From assembly GCA_007116205.1 (NCBI GenBank), contig SKIY01000047.1:1-9031 (forward strand): a stretch of 9,031 nt of DNA, written 5' to 3'. The notes under the pieces are model-generated. The model had not been told where the DNA came from and did no database searches. It worked only from the letters and a program-made list of their open reading frames with translations. Source of the DNA: Candidatus Izemoplasma sp. (GTDB lineage Bacteria > Bacillota_I > Bacilli_A > Izemoplasmatales > Izemoplasmataceae). Numbering within the stretch: position 1 is the stretch's first letter; every line of letters starts with the position of its first letter. This document shows, piece after piece, positions 1 to 6,600 of the stretch. The position numbers and the translations under genes are program-made.

Positions 1-598
1 TAGCCAGGTTGAGTTTACAGTCGCTGGAGATAGCGTCTACTCATTACTCAAATATGAATCAGGAGCACACCGCGTCCAACGTGTGCCACAAACAGAATCA
101 CAAGGAAGAGTTCATACATCAACCGCGACCGTCTTAGTATTACCAGAAGCTGAAGATGTTGAGGTTGAAATGGCTATGAATGATTTGCGTATTGATACAT
201 TCAGATCAAGTGGTGCAGGGGGTCAAAGTGTTAATACAACAGACTCTGCTGTACGCATAACCCACTTACCTACAGGCATTGTAGTATCGTGTCAAGATGG
301 TAAAAGCCAACATGAAAATAAAGCCACAGCGCTACGTGTTATGCGTGCGCGCATCCATGACCGTGTTGAGCAAGAACGGTTGGAAAAAGAAGGATTAGAA
401 CGACGCAGTAAAATCGGAACTGGGGATCGAAGTGAAAAAATTCGTACATATAATTACCCTCAAAACCGCATTACAGATCATCGCATCGGATTTACGATTC
501 AGCAACTTGATCGTGTAATGGAAGGAAAACTCGATCCAATCATCGAAGCACTCATTGATGAAGAACACGAAAGAAAGTTAAGTGCAGATAGCAATTAA
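1..598 (+). CDS. prfA: Peptide chain release factor 1 (RF1), 5'-truncated by window edge
   Basis: RF1 recognises UAA and UAG in the ribosomal A site and triggers hydrolysis of peptidyl-tRNA. The reading frame is already open at base 2 and gives 198 residues to a TAA stop; family members are about 355-360 residues, so roughly the first 160 are missing. The visible part begins within domain 2 and includes HRVQRVP followed directly by PQT, the P-x-T tripeptide that reads the stop codon in RF1 (RF2 has SPF there). The catalytic GGQ loop follows as SSGAGGQSVNTTDSAVR. Many RF1 proteins have His after GGQ where this one has Ser, a variation I regard as ordinary. The internal ATG at base 83 is not the start, because conserved RF1 sequence continues upstream of it. 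prmC, whose product methylates the GGQ glutamine, begins 11 bases after the stop. Confidence 0.97.
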   Translation, partial: SQVEFTVAGDSVYSLLKYESGAHRVQRVPQTESQGRVHTSTATVLVLPEAEDVEVEMAMNDLRIDTFRSSGAGGQSVNTTDSAVRITHLPTGIVVSCQDGKSQHENKATALRVMRARIHDRVEQERLEKEGLERRSKIGTGDRSEKIRTYNYPQNRITDHRIGFTIQQLDRVMEGKLDPIIEALIDEEHERKLSADSN

Positions 599-609
599 GG
601 AGTAAAACC

Positions 610-1458
610 ATGCCAACTTACAAAGACGCTTTAAAAATTAACGAACGTTACGCGTTAGATAATGATAAAGAACCATCAGCGGTGAAATTATTAATGCTGC
701 ATCATGCCAATATGCGTAGCGCTGACTTATTAAATCATTTAGAAGATGAAATGGAAAAAGAAACGTATGATAAGTTCTTACGTTCGGTAAACCAATATGT
801 TGTTGACAATAAACCTGTTCAATATATTACAGGGAATGAATATTTTTATGGACATAATTTTTGTGTGAATAAAGATGTCTTGATACCACGTTATGAAACT
901 GAAGAACTTATTGGGTATATTTTAGACTTAAAACAAAGCTATTTTAAAGACCAACCCATAAAACTACTTGATGTTGGTACAGGTTCGGGGTGTTTAGCGA
1001 TTACGTTGAACATAGAAGACCCAACCATTGATGTACATGCGACAGATATAAGCCAAAAAGCCATCGCTGTTGCGCAACAAAACAACGATGATTTAAAGGG
1101 TCATGTTACGTTTCATCACGGAGATTTACTAGAACCTGTAAAGGGTGAAAAATTTGATATGCTTATCTCAAATCCTCCGTATATTCCAGATAGCGAGTAT
1201 GTCGAAGCTTTAGTTAAAGATCATGAACCGCATATTGCGCTGTTTGGTGGAGAAGATGGGTTAGAGTATTACCGTAGAATTCTTCAAGAAGCCGAAAAAA
1301 TATTAAATGACCGCTATATTATTGCTTTTGAGCATGCTTATGATAAAGCACATCAAATTAAAAAGTTAGCTAAAAAACATTTAAAACAAATACGTATTAT
1401 CCAGAAAAAAGATATGCAGGGTAAAGATCGTATGATGTTTATCTTAAAAAAGACATAA
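610..1458 (+). CDS. prmC: Release factor glutamine N5-methyltransferase PrmC (HemK family)
   Basis: PrmC transfers a methyl group from S-adenosylmethionine to the glutamine of the GGQ motif in RF1 and RF2, which speeds peptide release. The 282-residue length is normal for the family. The N-terminal helical domain (about 1-75) positions the release factor. The Rossmann methyltransferase domain follows, with a family signature LIPRYETEEL at 91-100, SAM-binding LLDVGTGSG around 119-127, an acidic ribose contact in the HATDIS segment near 143-148, and the catalytic NPPY at 188-191, which binds the substrate amide. The start is the ATG preceded by AAGGAG (597-602), which overlaps the prfA stop codon. 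Co-transcription with prfA, the gene for its own substrate, is the classical arrangement. A hairpin terminator follows. Confidence 0.97.
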   Translation: MPTYKDALKINERYALDNDKEPSAVKLLMLHHANMRSADLLNHLEDEMEKETYDKFLRSVNQYVVDNKPVQYITGNEYFYGHNFCVNKDVLIPRYETEELIGYILDLKQSYFKDQPIKLLDVGTGSGCLAITLNIEDPTIDVHATDISQKAIAVAQQNNDDLKGHVTFHHGDLLEPVKGEKFDMLISNPPYIPDSEYVEALVKDHEPHIALFGGEDGLEYYRRILQEAEKILNDRYIIAFEHAYDKAHQIKKLAKKHLKQIRIIQKKDMQGKDRMMFILKKT

Positions 1459-1463
1459 AAAAA

Positions 1464-1486
1464 ATTATATATATGATATATATATA
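1464..1486. repeat. Alternating AT low-complexity tract
   Basis: After the prmC stop comes a run of eight A residues and then two alternating TA stretches separated by a single G at 1475. The two halves can fold on each other as a weak A/U hairpin immediately before the GC-containing terminator stem. It may be a simple-sequence tract prone to slippage, or it may help RNA polymerase pause. Nothing in it resembles a gene. Confidence 0.5.
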
Positions 1487-1514
1487 AAAAGCGTGACTTC
1501 TTGACACGCTTTTA
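1487..1514. terminator. Intrinsic terminator after prmC
   Basis: AAAAGCGTG (1487-1495) pairs perfectly with CACGCTTTT (1505-1513) around a nine-base loop. The T run is short (four T, then ATT), so termination may be moderate. A-rich sequence on the left would provide a U run for the opposite strand too, but no convergent gene is present. The loop and 3' arm contain the TTGACA that I assign as the -35 box of topA. Confidence 0.8.
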
Positions 1515-1530
1515 TTACATATGCCATAAT
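1501..1530 (+). promoter_or_regulatory. topA promoter (TTGACA / TATGC-CATAAT)
   Basis: A consensus -35 TTGACA (1501-1506) is followed after 18 bp by CATAAT (1525-1530). The -10 is preceded by TATG at 1520-1523, which gives a TRTG/TGN extended -10. Transcription should begin near 1536-1538, giving a leader of about 16-18 nt that contains the GGAGG Shine-Dalgarno (1542-1546). The -35 sits inside the prmC terminator hairpin, so the prfA-prmC transcript ends where topA transcription is set up. Confidence 0.7.
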
Positions 1531-1553
1531 AATGTAAATTTGGAGGTAGGAAT

Positions 1554-3629
1554 ATGAATAAATTGGTAATCGTTGAGTCGCCGAGTAAATCTAAAACAAT
1601 CAAACAATATCTAGGTGAAGACTATGAAGTTTTATCCTCGAAAGGTCACATTCGCGATCTTTCGATATCTAATGTTGGTGGGCTTGGTTTAGATATTGAA
1701 AATAATTTTACACCTAAATATGATGTAATTAAAAATAAAGAAAAAACCGTCAAGGAACTAAAGAAAGCAGCTAAAAAAGCTGAAGAAGTTTATCTTGCGA
1801 CTGACCCTGACCGTGAAGGTGAGGCGATAAGTTGGCATTTAAAAGAAATATTAGAAGCAAAAGACAAACCGATGTATCGTGTTATCTTTAATGAAGTTAC
1901 CAAATCTGCGGTTCAAGAGGCTTTTAATAATCCAAGAAGCATTGATTATCACTTGGTGAGTTCGCAAGAGACGCGACGGATTTTAGACCGTATTATAGGG
2001 TTTAAACTCAGCAAATTACTACAAAACAAGATAAAATCTAAATCGGCAGGTCGTGTTCAAAGTGCAGCATTAAAAATACTTGTCGATAGAGAAATAGAAA
2101 TAGAAGCGTTTAACTCTGAAGAATATTGGAGAGTGAAGGCTATTTTTGATGCGTTTGATGCCGAACTTTCTAATATAGACCGTAAAAAAGCTAAGCTAAA
2201 CAATGAAGATGAAACAGATGCATTACTCGCAACACTAACGAAAACATTTACTGTCGATAGCGTAAAAAAACGCAATCGTAAACGATCACCAAAACCACCA
2301 TTTACGACATCATCACTACAACAAGAAGCATCAAATCGTCTCAATTTCAGCGGTCAAAAAACGATGATGATTGCACAAAAGTTATATGAAGGAATCGATA
2401 TTGGGAAAGAAACGGTTGGGTTAATTACGTATATGCGTACCGACTCAACGCGTTTATCAGGAACTTTTATCGCACCAGCGAAACAAAAAATTTATAATGA
2501 CTATGGCGAGAACTATGTTGGTGGTAAAAACATTAAAGCGGTCTCTAAAAACAGTCAAGATGCCCATGAAGCAATTCGACCAACGAATATTACACGCTCA
2601 CCAGAGTCAATTAAAAGCCAGCTAAATCGAGATGAATATAGATTATATAAAATGATTTATGCACGGGCGATTGCTTCTTTAATGCGCCCTGCAGAACTCC
2701 AATCAACAACGGTAAACCTAAAAAATGAAAACACACGCTTTAAAGCACGTGCACAAGAACTACAGTTCGATGGGTATTTAAAAGCGTATGGCGATTATGA
2801 AAAAATAGATACAACTAAACTCCCTTCTTTAGAAGAGGGGACATCATTAACTGCGAATTCGTTTGAGAAGTCACAACATTTTACGCAACCACCAGCACGG
2901 TATACAGAAGCTAGGTTAATTAAAGAAATGGAAGAACTCGGCATTGGAAGACCGAGTACGTACTCTCAAACAGTATCAACATTAAAGACGCGTAAATACG
3001 TAGCAATTGAGGATAAAAAGTTTATTCCAACCGAACAAGGTAGACTAACAATTGAGAAACTACAAGCGTTTTTTGCGAAGATTATTAGCGTTGATTATAC
3101 GGCAAAAATGGAAAATGTTTTAGATGAAATTGCACACGATAAGGCGGAACAATCTACGATCGTATCAGATTTCTATCACACCTTTATTCCGATGGTTGAA
3201 AAAGCTAATGCAGAAATGGAAAAAACCGCTCCAAAAACCACAGGTGAATCTTGTCCGAAATGCGGGAAACCGATGGTTTATAGAGAATCGCGTTACGGAA
3301 CGTTTGAGGCGTGTAGTGGCTTTCCAGAATGCAAGTACATAAAACAAGATGAAACCCCAAAAACACCAGAAGATGATTTAGAAAAAACTGAAATTCTTTG
3401 TCCGAAGTGCAAGAAGGGTCACATCGTAGAACGCGTCGCAAAACGCGGTAAAAACAAAGGAAATCATTTCTATGCATGCGATAATTTTCCGAAATGCAAG
3501 CATATTTTAAGCGGTAAACCAACAAAAGCTCATTGTCCGAAATGTAACGATTTACTCGTAGAAGACGATAACGGCGCCATTATCTGCGACGATCAAAAAA
3601 ATTGTGGGTATAAAAAGGATCAAGCATAG
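1554..3629 (+). CDS. topA: DNA topoisomerase I (type IA)
   Basis: This enzyme relaxes negatively supercoiled DNA by transiently cutting one strand through a 5'-phosphotyrosine link, balancing gyrase. The 691-residue product begins with a TOPRIM domain: VIVESPSK carries the catalytic Glu8, and DPDREGE at 84-90 supplies the metal-binding D84, D86 and E88. The active-site tyrosine is Tyr293 in GLITYMRTDSTR, with Arg295 next to it. GIGRPSTYS further on is another typical TopA signature. The C-terminus holds three tetracysteine zinc-ribbon repeats starting at Cys567, Cys616 and Cys661, each opening with CPKC. All four cysteines of each are present, so the tail looks intact. The ATG has a strong GGAGG eight bases upstream. 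The gene has its own promoter and no clear terminator after it; only a weak A/T hairpin at 3631-3646 is visible. Length and architecture match Firmicute TopA proteins. Confidence 0.98.
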   Translation: MNKLVIVESPSKSKTIKQYLGEDYEVLSSKGHIRDLSISNVGGLGLDIENNFTPKYDVIKNKEKTVKELKKAAKKAEEVYLATDPDREGEAISWHLKEILEAKDKPMYRVIFNEVTKSAVQEAFNNPRSIDYHLVSSQETRRILDRIIGFKLSKLLQNKIKSKSAGRVQSAALKILVDREIEIEAFNSEEYWRVKAIFDAFDAELSNIDRKKAKLNNEDETDALLATLTKTFTVDSVKKRNRKRSPKPPFTTSSLQQEASNRLNFSGQKTMMIAQKLYEGIDIGKETVGLITYMRTDSTRLSGTFIAPAKQKIYNDYGENYVGGKNIKAVSKNSQDAHEAIRPTNITRSPESIKSQLNRDEYRLYKMIYARAIASLMRPAELQSTTVNLKNENTRFKARAQELQFDGYLKAYGDYEKIDTTKLPSLEEGTSLTANSFEKSQHFTQPPARYTEARLIKEMEELGIGRPSTYSQTVSTLKTRKYVAIEDKKFIPTEQGRLTIEKLQAFFAKIISVDYTAKMENVLDEIAHDKAEQSTIVSDFYHTFIPMVEKANAEMEKTAPKTTGESCPKCGKPMVYRESRYGTFEACSGFPECKYIKQDETPKTPEDDLEKTEILCPKCKKGHIVERVAKRGKNKGNHFYACDNFPKCKHILSGKPTKAHCPKCNDLLVEDDNGAIICDDQKNCGYKKDQA

Positions 3630-3651
3630 CAACTTGAAGTTAAGTTTTTGC

Positions 3652-3665
3652 ATTTAATGTTAAAT
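3652..3665. repeat. Small palindrome upstream of the ncRNA promoter
   Basis: ATTTAA-TG-TTAAAT is a perfect 14-base inverted repeat ending 14 bp before the -35 box of the small-RNA promoter. It could be an operator or an A/T-rich UP-like element, but short A/T palindromes are common by chance in DNA of this composition. I give it little weight. Confidence 0.25.
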
Positions 3666-3679
3666 TGCGTTGAAAGCAG

Positions 3680-3708
3680 TTGACACAAAAAAAAAGGTAT
3701 GCTATGAT
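3680..3708 (+). promoter_or_regulatory. Strong sigma-A-type promoter of the intergenic ncRNA
   Basis: TTGACA (3680-3685), an exact 17-bp spacer containing a nine-A tract, and TATGAT (3703-3708) make this the closest match to consensus in the window. TATG at 3698-3701 adds an extended -10 element. No open reading frame with a ribosome-binding site follows within the next 115 bases, and the transcript would end at a hairpin plus seven T. This supports a non-coding product. Expected initiation is near G3715. Confidence 0.8.
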
Positions 3709-3714
3709 GTAGTT

Positions 3715-3830
3715 GCTACTGAGAAGTAGTTACTTATCCCTTACATAGCATGGTGAATAATTTATTATTCACACATCCCCTTCCTTAATCCGCCGAGAGG
3801 CGGATTTTCCCTTTCTATAAGGGTTTTTTT
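3715..3830 (+). ncRNA. Candidate structured small RNA of unknown family
   Basis: About 115 nt lie between a strong promoter and a T-run terminator and can fold into four consecutive hairpins. Hairpin 1 pairs 3711-3720 with 3725-3734 (one T-T mismatch, one G-T) around a GAGA tetraloop; if transcription starts at 3715 its lowest pairs are lost. Hairpin 2 is GTGAATAA-TTTA-TTATTCAC (3753-3772). Hairpin 3 is TCCGCC-GAGA-GGCGGA (3789-3804), again with a GNRA loop. Hairpin 4 is the terminator. Stretches between the stems are C-rich (ATCCCTTA at 3736-3743, CCCCTTCC at 3777-3784). That resembles the unpaired C-rich seeds of Firmicute regulatory RNAs such as RoxS/RsaE and FsrA, which pair with Shine-Dalgarno sequences. 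I see no SRP RNA core, tmRNA, RNase P or 6S signature. The promoter and fold are read directly; the regulatory role is inference. Confidence 0.6.
3809..3830 (+). terminator. Intrinsic terminator of the ncRNA
   Basis: CCCTT (3809-3813) pairs with AAGGG (3819-3823) around a five-base loop, followed by seven consecutive T. The stem is short, but the GC pairs sit directly against the T run. It closes the small-RNA transcript just three bases before the -35 box of ftsY, insulating the two units. Confidence 0.75.
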
Positions 3831-3832
3831 AT

Positions 3833-3860
3833 TTGGAATGTTGCTGCCTTGTGTTATAAT
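3833..3860 (+). promoter_or_regulatory. Promoter of the ftsY-ylxM-ffh operon
   Basis: TTGGAA (3833-3838), a 16-bp spacer and a perfect TATAAT (3855-3860) precede ftsY, with TGTG at 3850-3853 as extended -10. Initiation near 3866-3868 leaves a leader of about 20 nt. This position is one reason to reject the in-frame GTG at 3866 as the ftsY start. Confidence 0.75.
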
Positions 3861-3886
3861 ACTTTGTGGAAGAAAGTGGTGATATC

Positions 3887-4852
3887 ATGGGATTTATTAA
3901 GAAGCTGTTTCAGAGTAAGCAACAAAAACAAACAGCACAAAAATATAGAATCGGTATGGAAAAAACACGTAATAGTGTCTTTTCACAGCTTGATACGCTG
4001 TTACAAAGCAATGTAAAGATTGATGAGGATTTGTTTGAAGAGATTGAAGAAGTTTTCATTATGGCGGATATGGGTGTTGATGTCGTTTTATCTTTTGTCA
4101 ATTATTTACGCGATACTGTGAAGCTGAAAAATATTAAAAACGCAAACGATCTTCGAGAAATAATTGTCGAAGAAATGTTTAAACGGTATGTAAATGAAGC
4201 GATTGTGGATACCAACTTAGATGTCGATCATACACTTTCTGTTTTATTGTTTGTTGGGGTAAACGGGGTTGGAAAAACAACCACTATAGGTAAAGTTGCA
4301 CATTTATTAAAGTTATCAGGGAAGCGTGTCATGATGGTTGCTGGGGATACTTTTAGAGCAGGAGCGATTAATCAGTTACGTATTTGGAGCGAGCGTGTGG
4401 ATTGTGCATTTTTTGAAAAACCAGCTGGAAGTGACCCTTCAAGTGTCATGTTTGATGCGATACAGTATGCGAAAGCCCATGATATTGATGTGTTACTATG
4501 CGATACGGCAGGACGCTTACAAAATAAAACTAATTTAATGAAAGAATTAGAAAAAATACACCGTGTTATTAAAAGAGAAATTGAGGATGCACCACATGAA
4601 ACATTATTAGTGCTTGATGCTACTACAGGCCAAAACGGGTTGAATCAAGCTAAAATATTTAATGAAGTTACACAGTTAAGTGGTGTTGTCTTAACTAAAT
4701 TAGACGGAACAGCTAAGGGTGGTATTGCTTTAGCGGTAAAAGAAACACTTAATATTCCTGTCAAATTGGTTGGTTTGGGTGAAGGGTTAGAAGACTTAGA
4801 GTACTTTGATATTGAAGAATATATTTACGGATTGTTTGCGGATATTGTATGA
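3887..4852 (+). CDS. ftsY: Signal recognition particle receptor FtsY
   Basis: FtsY is the membrane-associated SRP receptor GTPase. It docks ribosome-nascent-chain-SRP complexes at the membrane by forming a twin-GTPase heterodimer with Ffh. The 321-residue product has a short basic N-terminus (MGFIKKLFQSKQQKQ) suited to membrane contact and lacks the long acidic A domain of E. coli FtsY, as is usual in Firmicutes. The N domain helical bundle occupies roughly 20-105. GTPase motifs are GVNGVGKTTT at 124-133, GDTFRAGA at 153-160, DTAGR at 206-210 and TKLDG at 270-274, with GLGEG near 296-300. I choose the ATG over the in-frame GTG at 3866, because the GTG lies at the predicted transcription start and has no ribosome-binding site; AAAGTGGTGA precedes the ATG. 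It leads the operon, and its stop overlaps the ylxM start. Confidence 0.97.
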   Translation: MGFIKKLFQSKQQKQTAQKYRIGMEKTRNSVFSQLDTLLQSNVKIDEDLFEEIEEVFIMADMGVDVVLSFVNYLRDTVKLKNIKNANDLREIIVEEMFKRYVNEAIVDTNLDVDHTLSVLLFVGVNGVGKTTTIGKVAHLLKLSGKRVMMVAGDTFRAGAINQLRIWSERVDCAFFEKPAGSDPSSVMFDAIQYAKAHDIDVLLCDTAGRLQNKTNLMKELEKIHRVIKREIEDAPHETLLVLDATTGQNGLNQAKIFNEVTQLSGVVLTKLDGTAKGGIALAVKETLNIPVKLVGLGEGLEDLEYFDIEEYIYGLFADIV

Positions 4853-5175
4853 GTCTTGATTTAGATAAGTTTGTTGAAATCAATCAACTATATCGTTTCT
4901 ATTACCCTTTGCTAACCGAAAAACAACAAAATATTATAGCCTATTATTATCATGATAATTATAGTATTAGTGAAATTGCTGAACTCGAAAACGTAAGTCG
5001 TAACGCTGTGCATGATCAACTAAAGCGTACGGTAAGTAAGTTATATAATTTTGAAATTCATTTAGGGTTATTACGTAAATTTAAAGCGCGTCAAGACATT
5101 ATACAAAAGCTTAAAGAGAGATGTACTGAAGCAGAGAACCGATTATTACTTGAAGCATTGGAGAAGGTGGAATAA
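4849..5175 (+). CDS. ylxM: YlxM family HTH protein (SRP-associated)
   Basis: This 108-residue protein has a helix-turn-helix resembling sigma factor region 4: LTEKQQNIIAYYYHDNYS at about 22-39, then SISEIAELENVSRNAVHD with the recognition helix near 50-60. Its gene sits between ftsY and ffh in most Firmicutes. In streptococci the family has been reported to interact with SRP components and modulate their GTPase activity; for this protein that role is inferred by homology and position. The ATG overlaps the end of ftsY in an ATGA configuration with no convincing Shine-Dalgarno, so translation is probably coupled to ftsY termination. The GAAGGTGG Shine-Dalgarno of ffh lies within its last codons. 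The C-terminal part (75-108) is charged and helical. Confidence 0.93.
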   Translation: MSLDLDKFVEINQLYRFYYPLLTEKQQNIIAYYYHDNYSISEIAELENVSRNAVHDQLKRTVSKLYNFEIHLGLLRKFKARQDIIQKLKERCTEAENRLLLEALEKVE

Positions 5176-6582
5176 ATGGCATTTGATCAATTATCAGATC
5201 GTTTACAAATGGCGTTAAGACGGATGACCGGAAAAGCACGTCTTACCGAAAAAGATATCGAGGAAATGATGCGTGAAGTACGCTTGAGCTTACTCGAGGC
5301 AGACGTGAACTTTAAGGTTGTTAAAAGTTTTACTAAGTCAGTAAAAGAACAGGCGCTCAACGAAAAAATCTTTAAAGGACTTAATCCTTCACAACAAGTC
5401 GTTAAAATCGTGCACGAAGAACTAAAAGCCCTACTTGGTGGGGATACCAGTGAGTTCGCAATTAAAACATCTGGAAAAACGACTGTCATGCTTACAGGGT
5501 TGCAAGGGTCAGGGAAAACAACAACGGCTGGTAAACTTGCCAGTTATATGCGAAAAAAACATGCTAAAAAACCTTTGTTAGTAGCACTTGATGTCTACCG
5601 GCCAGCAGCGATTGAACAACTGGTAACTTTGGGGAAACAACTCGACATTGAAGTGTTTGAACGCGGAACTGATGTTAAGCCTGAAATGATTGCGAAAGAA
5701 GCACTTGCTTATGCAAACGAACATCCCTTCGATTTCATTATTTTTGATACGGCAGGACGGTTACATATTGACGAGACAATGATGGATGAAATTCAACGCA
5801 TTAAAGAAACGATTCACCCTGATGAAATATTACTTGTTTTAGATGCGATGACAGGTCAGGATGCGGTAAGCGTTGCAGAACACTTTCATAGTTCTTTAGG
5901 TGTGAGCGGGAGTATTATAACTAAGCTAGATGGTGACACACGTGGTGGGGCAGCACTATCTTTACGACAAGTGACACAAGTACCTATTAAGTTTATGGGT
6001 CTAGGAGAAAAACTTGACGATTTTGATGTCTTCCATCCTGAACGTATGGCGAGTAGAATTCTTGGCATGGGAGACATGCTAACATTAATTGATAAAGTTA
6101 CTGAAAATGTTGATGAAGACGACATGATGAACATGATGGAAAAAATGATGTCTGGGAAATACAATTATAATGACTTCTTAAAACAAATGAAAATGATTCG
6201 ACGTATGGGTTCTTTAGGCGGATTAATGAAAATGATTCCAGGCATGGGAAAATTAACAAAAAATGCAAATATTGATGATAAACAACTGGTGTATATCGAA
6301 GCTTTAATCCAATCGATGACACATAAAGAACGGCGCAATCCAGAACTATTAAAGCGCAGCAGTTCAAGACGCAGGAGAATTGCTCAAGGCTCGGGACAGC
6401 GCGTATCTGATGTCAATAAACTTATAGATAATCTTGAACAACAAACACAAATGTTCAAACGGATGTCGAAGATGGATCCTAACCAAATTGATCCTAAAAA
6501 TCCAATGAAAAATATTCAGCAGCAAGCGCCACGCAAGCAAAAAAAAGGAAAAGGTAAGAACCGTGGAGGCTTCCGCTTTTAA
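5176..6582 (+). CDS. ffh: Signal recognition particle protein Ffh (SRP54)
   Basis: Ffh binds signal sequences of nascent membrane and secreted proteins and the SRP RNA, and partners FtsY in GTP-dependent targeting. The 468-residue protein has the full NG-M layout. The N domain lies at 1-100. The GTPase domain has GLQGSGKTTT at 108-117, DVYRPAA at 139-145, DTAGR at 191-195 and TKLDGDTRGG at 249-258 or close by. The M domain from about 300 is methionine-rich (MMNMMEKMM), with the finger loop GSLGGLMKMIPGMG and the RNA-binding SSSRRRRIAQGSG at 395-407. The last 20 residues are basic (KQKKGKGKNRGGFRF). An intact RNA-binding motif implies a canonical SRP RNA encoded elsewhere; none is visible here. 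The ATG abuts the ylxM TAA, with GAAGGTGG at 5163-5170 as ribosome-binding site. Confidence 0.98.
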   Translation: MAFDQLSDRLQMALRRMTGKARLTEKDIEEMMREVRLSLLEADVNFKVVKSFTKSVKEQALNEKIFKGLNPSQQVVKIVHEELKALLGGDTSEFAIKTSGKTTVMLTGLQGSGKTTTAGKLASYMRKKHAKKPLLVALDVYRPAAIEQLVTLGKQLDIEVFERGTDVKPEMIAKEALAYANEHPFDFIIFDTAGRLHIDETMMDEIQRIKETIHPDEILLVLDAMTGQDAVSVAEHFHSSLGVSGSIITKLDGDTRGGAALSLRQVTQVPIKFMGLGEKLDDFDVFHPERMASRILGMGDMLTLIDKVTENVDEDDMMNMMEKMMSGKYNYNDFLKQMKMIRRMGSLGGLMKMIPGMGKLTKNANIDDKQLVYIEALIQSMTHKERRNPELLKRSSSRRRRIAQGSGQRVSDVNKLIDNLEQQTQMFKRMSKMDPNQIDPKNPMKNIQQQAPRKQKKGKGKNRGGFRF

Positions 6583-6600
6583 TAAAAACGAGGTGAGATA

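Noticed and set aside
83..598. Short RF1-like paralogue starting at the internal ATG
   Set aside because: The frame is open to the window edge and encodes conserved RF1 residues upstream (including GAHRVQRV), so this is a truncated prfA, not a separate gene.
2057..2344. Antisense reading frame within topA, and similar ones within topA, ffh and the small acidic gene
   Set aside because: They lie opposite conserved coding sequence, have low-complexity Ser/Phe-rich translations and lack promoters or ribosome-binding sites.
3631..3649. Terminator for topA (AACTT/AAGTT stem plus five T)
   Set aside because: A five-pair stem with a single GC pair is too weak to call; the topA transcript may end at the ncRNA terminator instead.
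3699..3751. Inverted repeat ATGCTATG / CATAGCAT spanning the ncRNA -10 box
   Set aside because: Eight-base matches at this spacing are expected several times in 9 kb, and the left arm lies upstream of the predicted transcript. It would matter only if transcription started earlier.
3750..3788. Twelve-residue reading frame inside the RNA (leader peptide)
   Set aside because: No ribosome-binding site precedes the ATG and the frame runs through hairpin 2; a short frame of this size is expected by chance.
3715..3830. The intergenic RNA as the SRP (4.5S/6S-type) RNA, given its place next to ftsY and ffh
   Set aside because: The conserved SRP core (GGAAGGAAGCAGC-like asymmetric loop and GGAA tetraloop) is absent, and the ends do not pair into a long rod.
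3715..3830. The same RNA as 6S RNA or a T-box leader
   Set aside because: There is no long interrupted stem with a central bubble for 6S. There is no T-box consensus or aminoacylation gene downstream, and ftsY has its own promoter.
3866..3886. GTG start giving FtsY seven extra residues
   Set aside because: It coincides with the expected transcription start, lacks a ribosome-binding site, and the ATG at 3887 gives the usual basic FtsY N-terminus.
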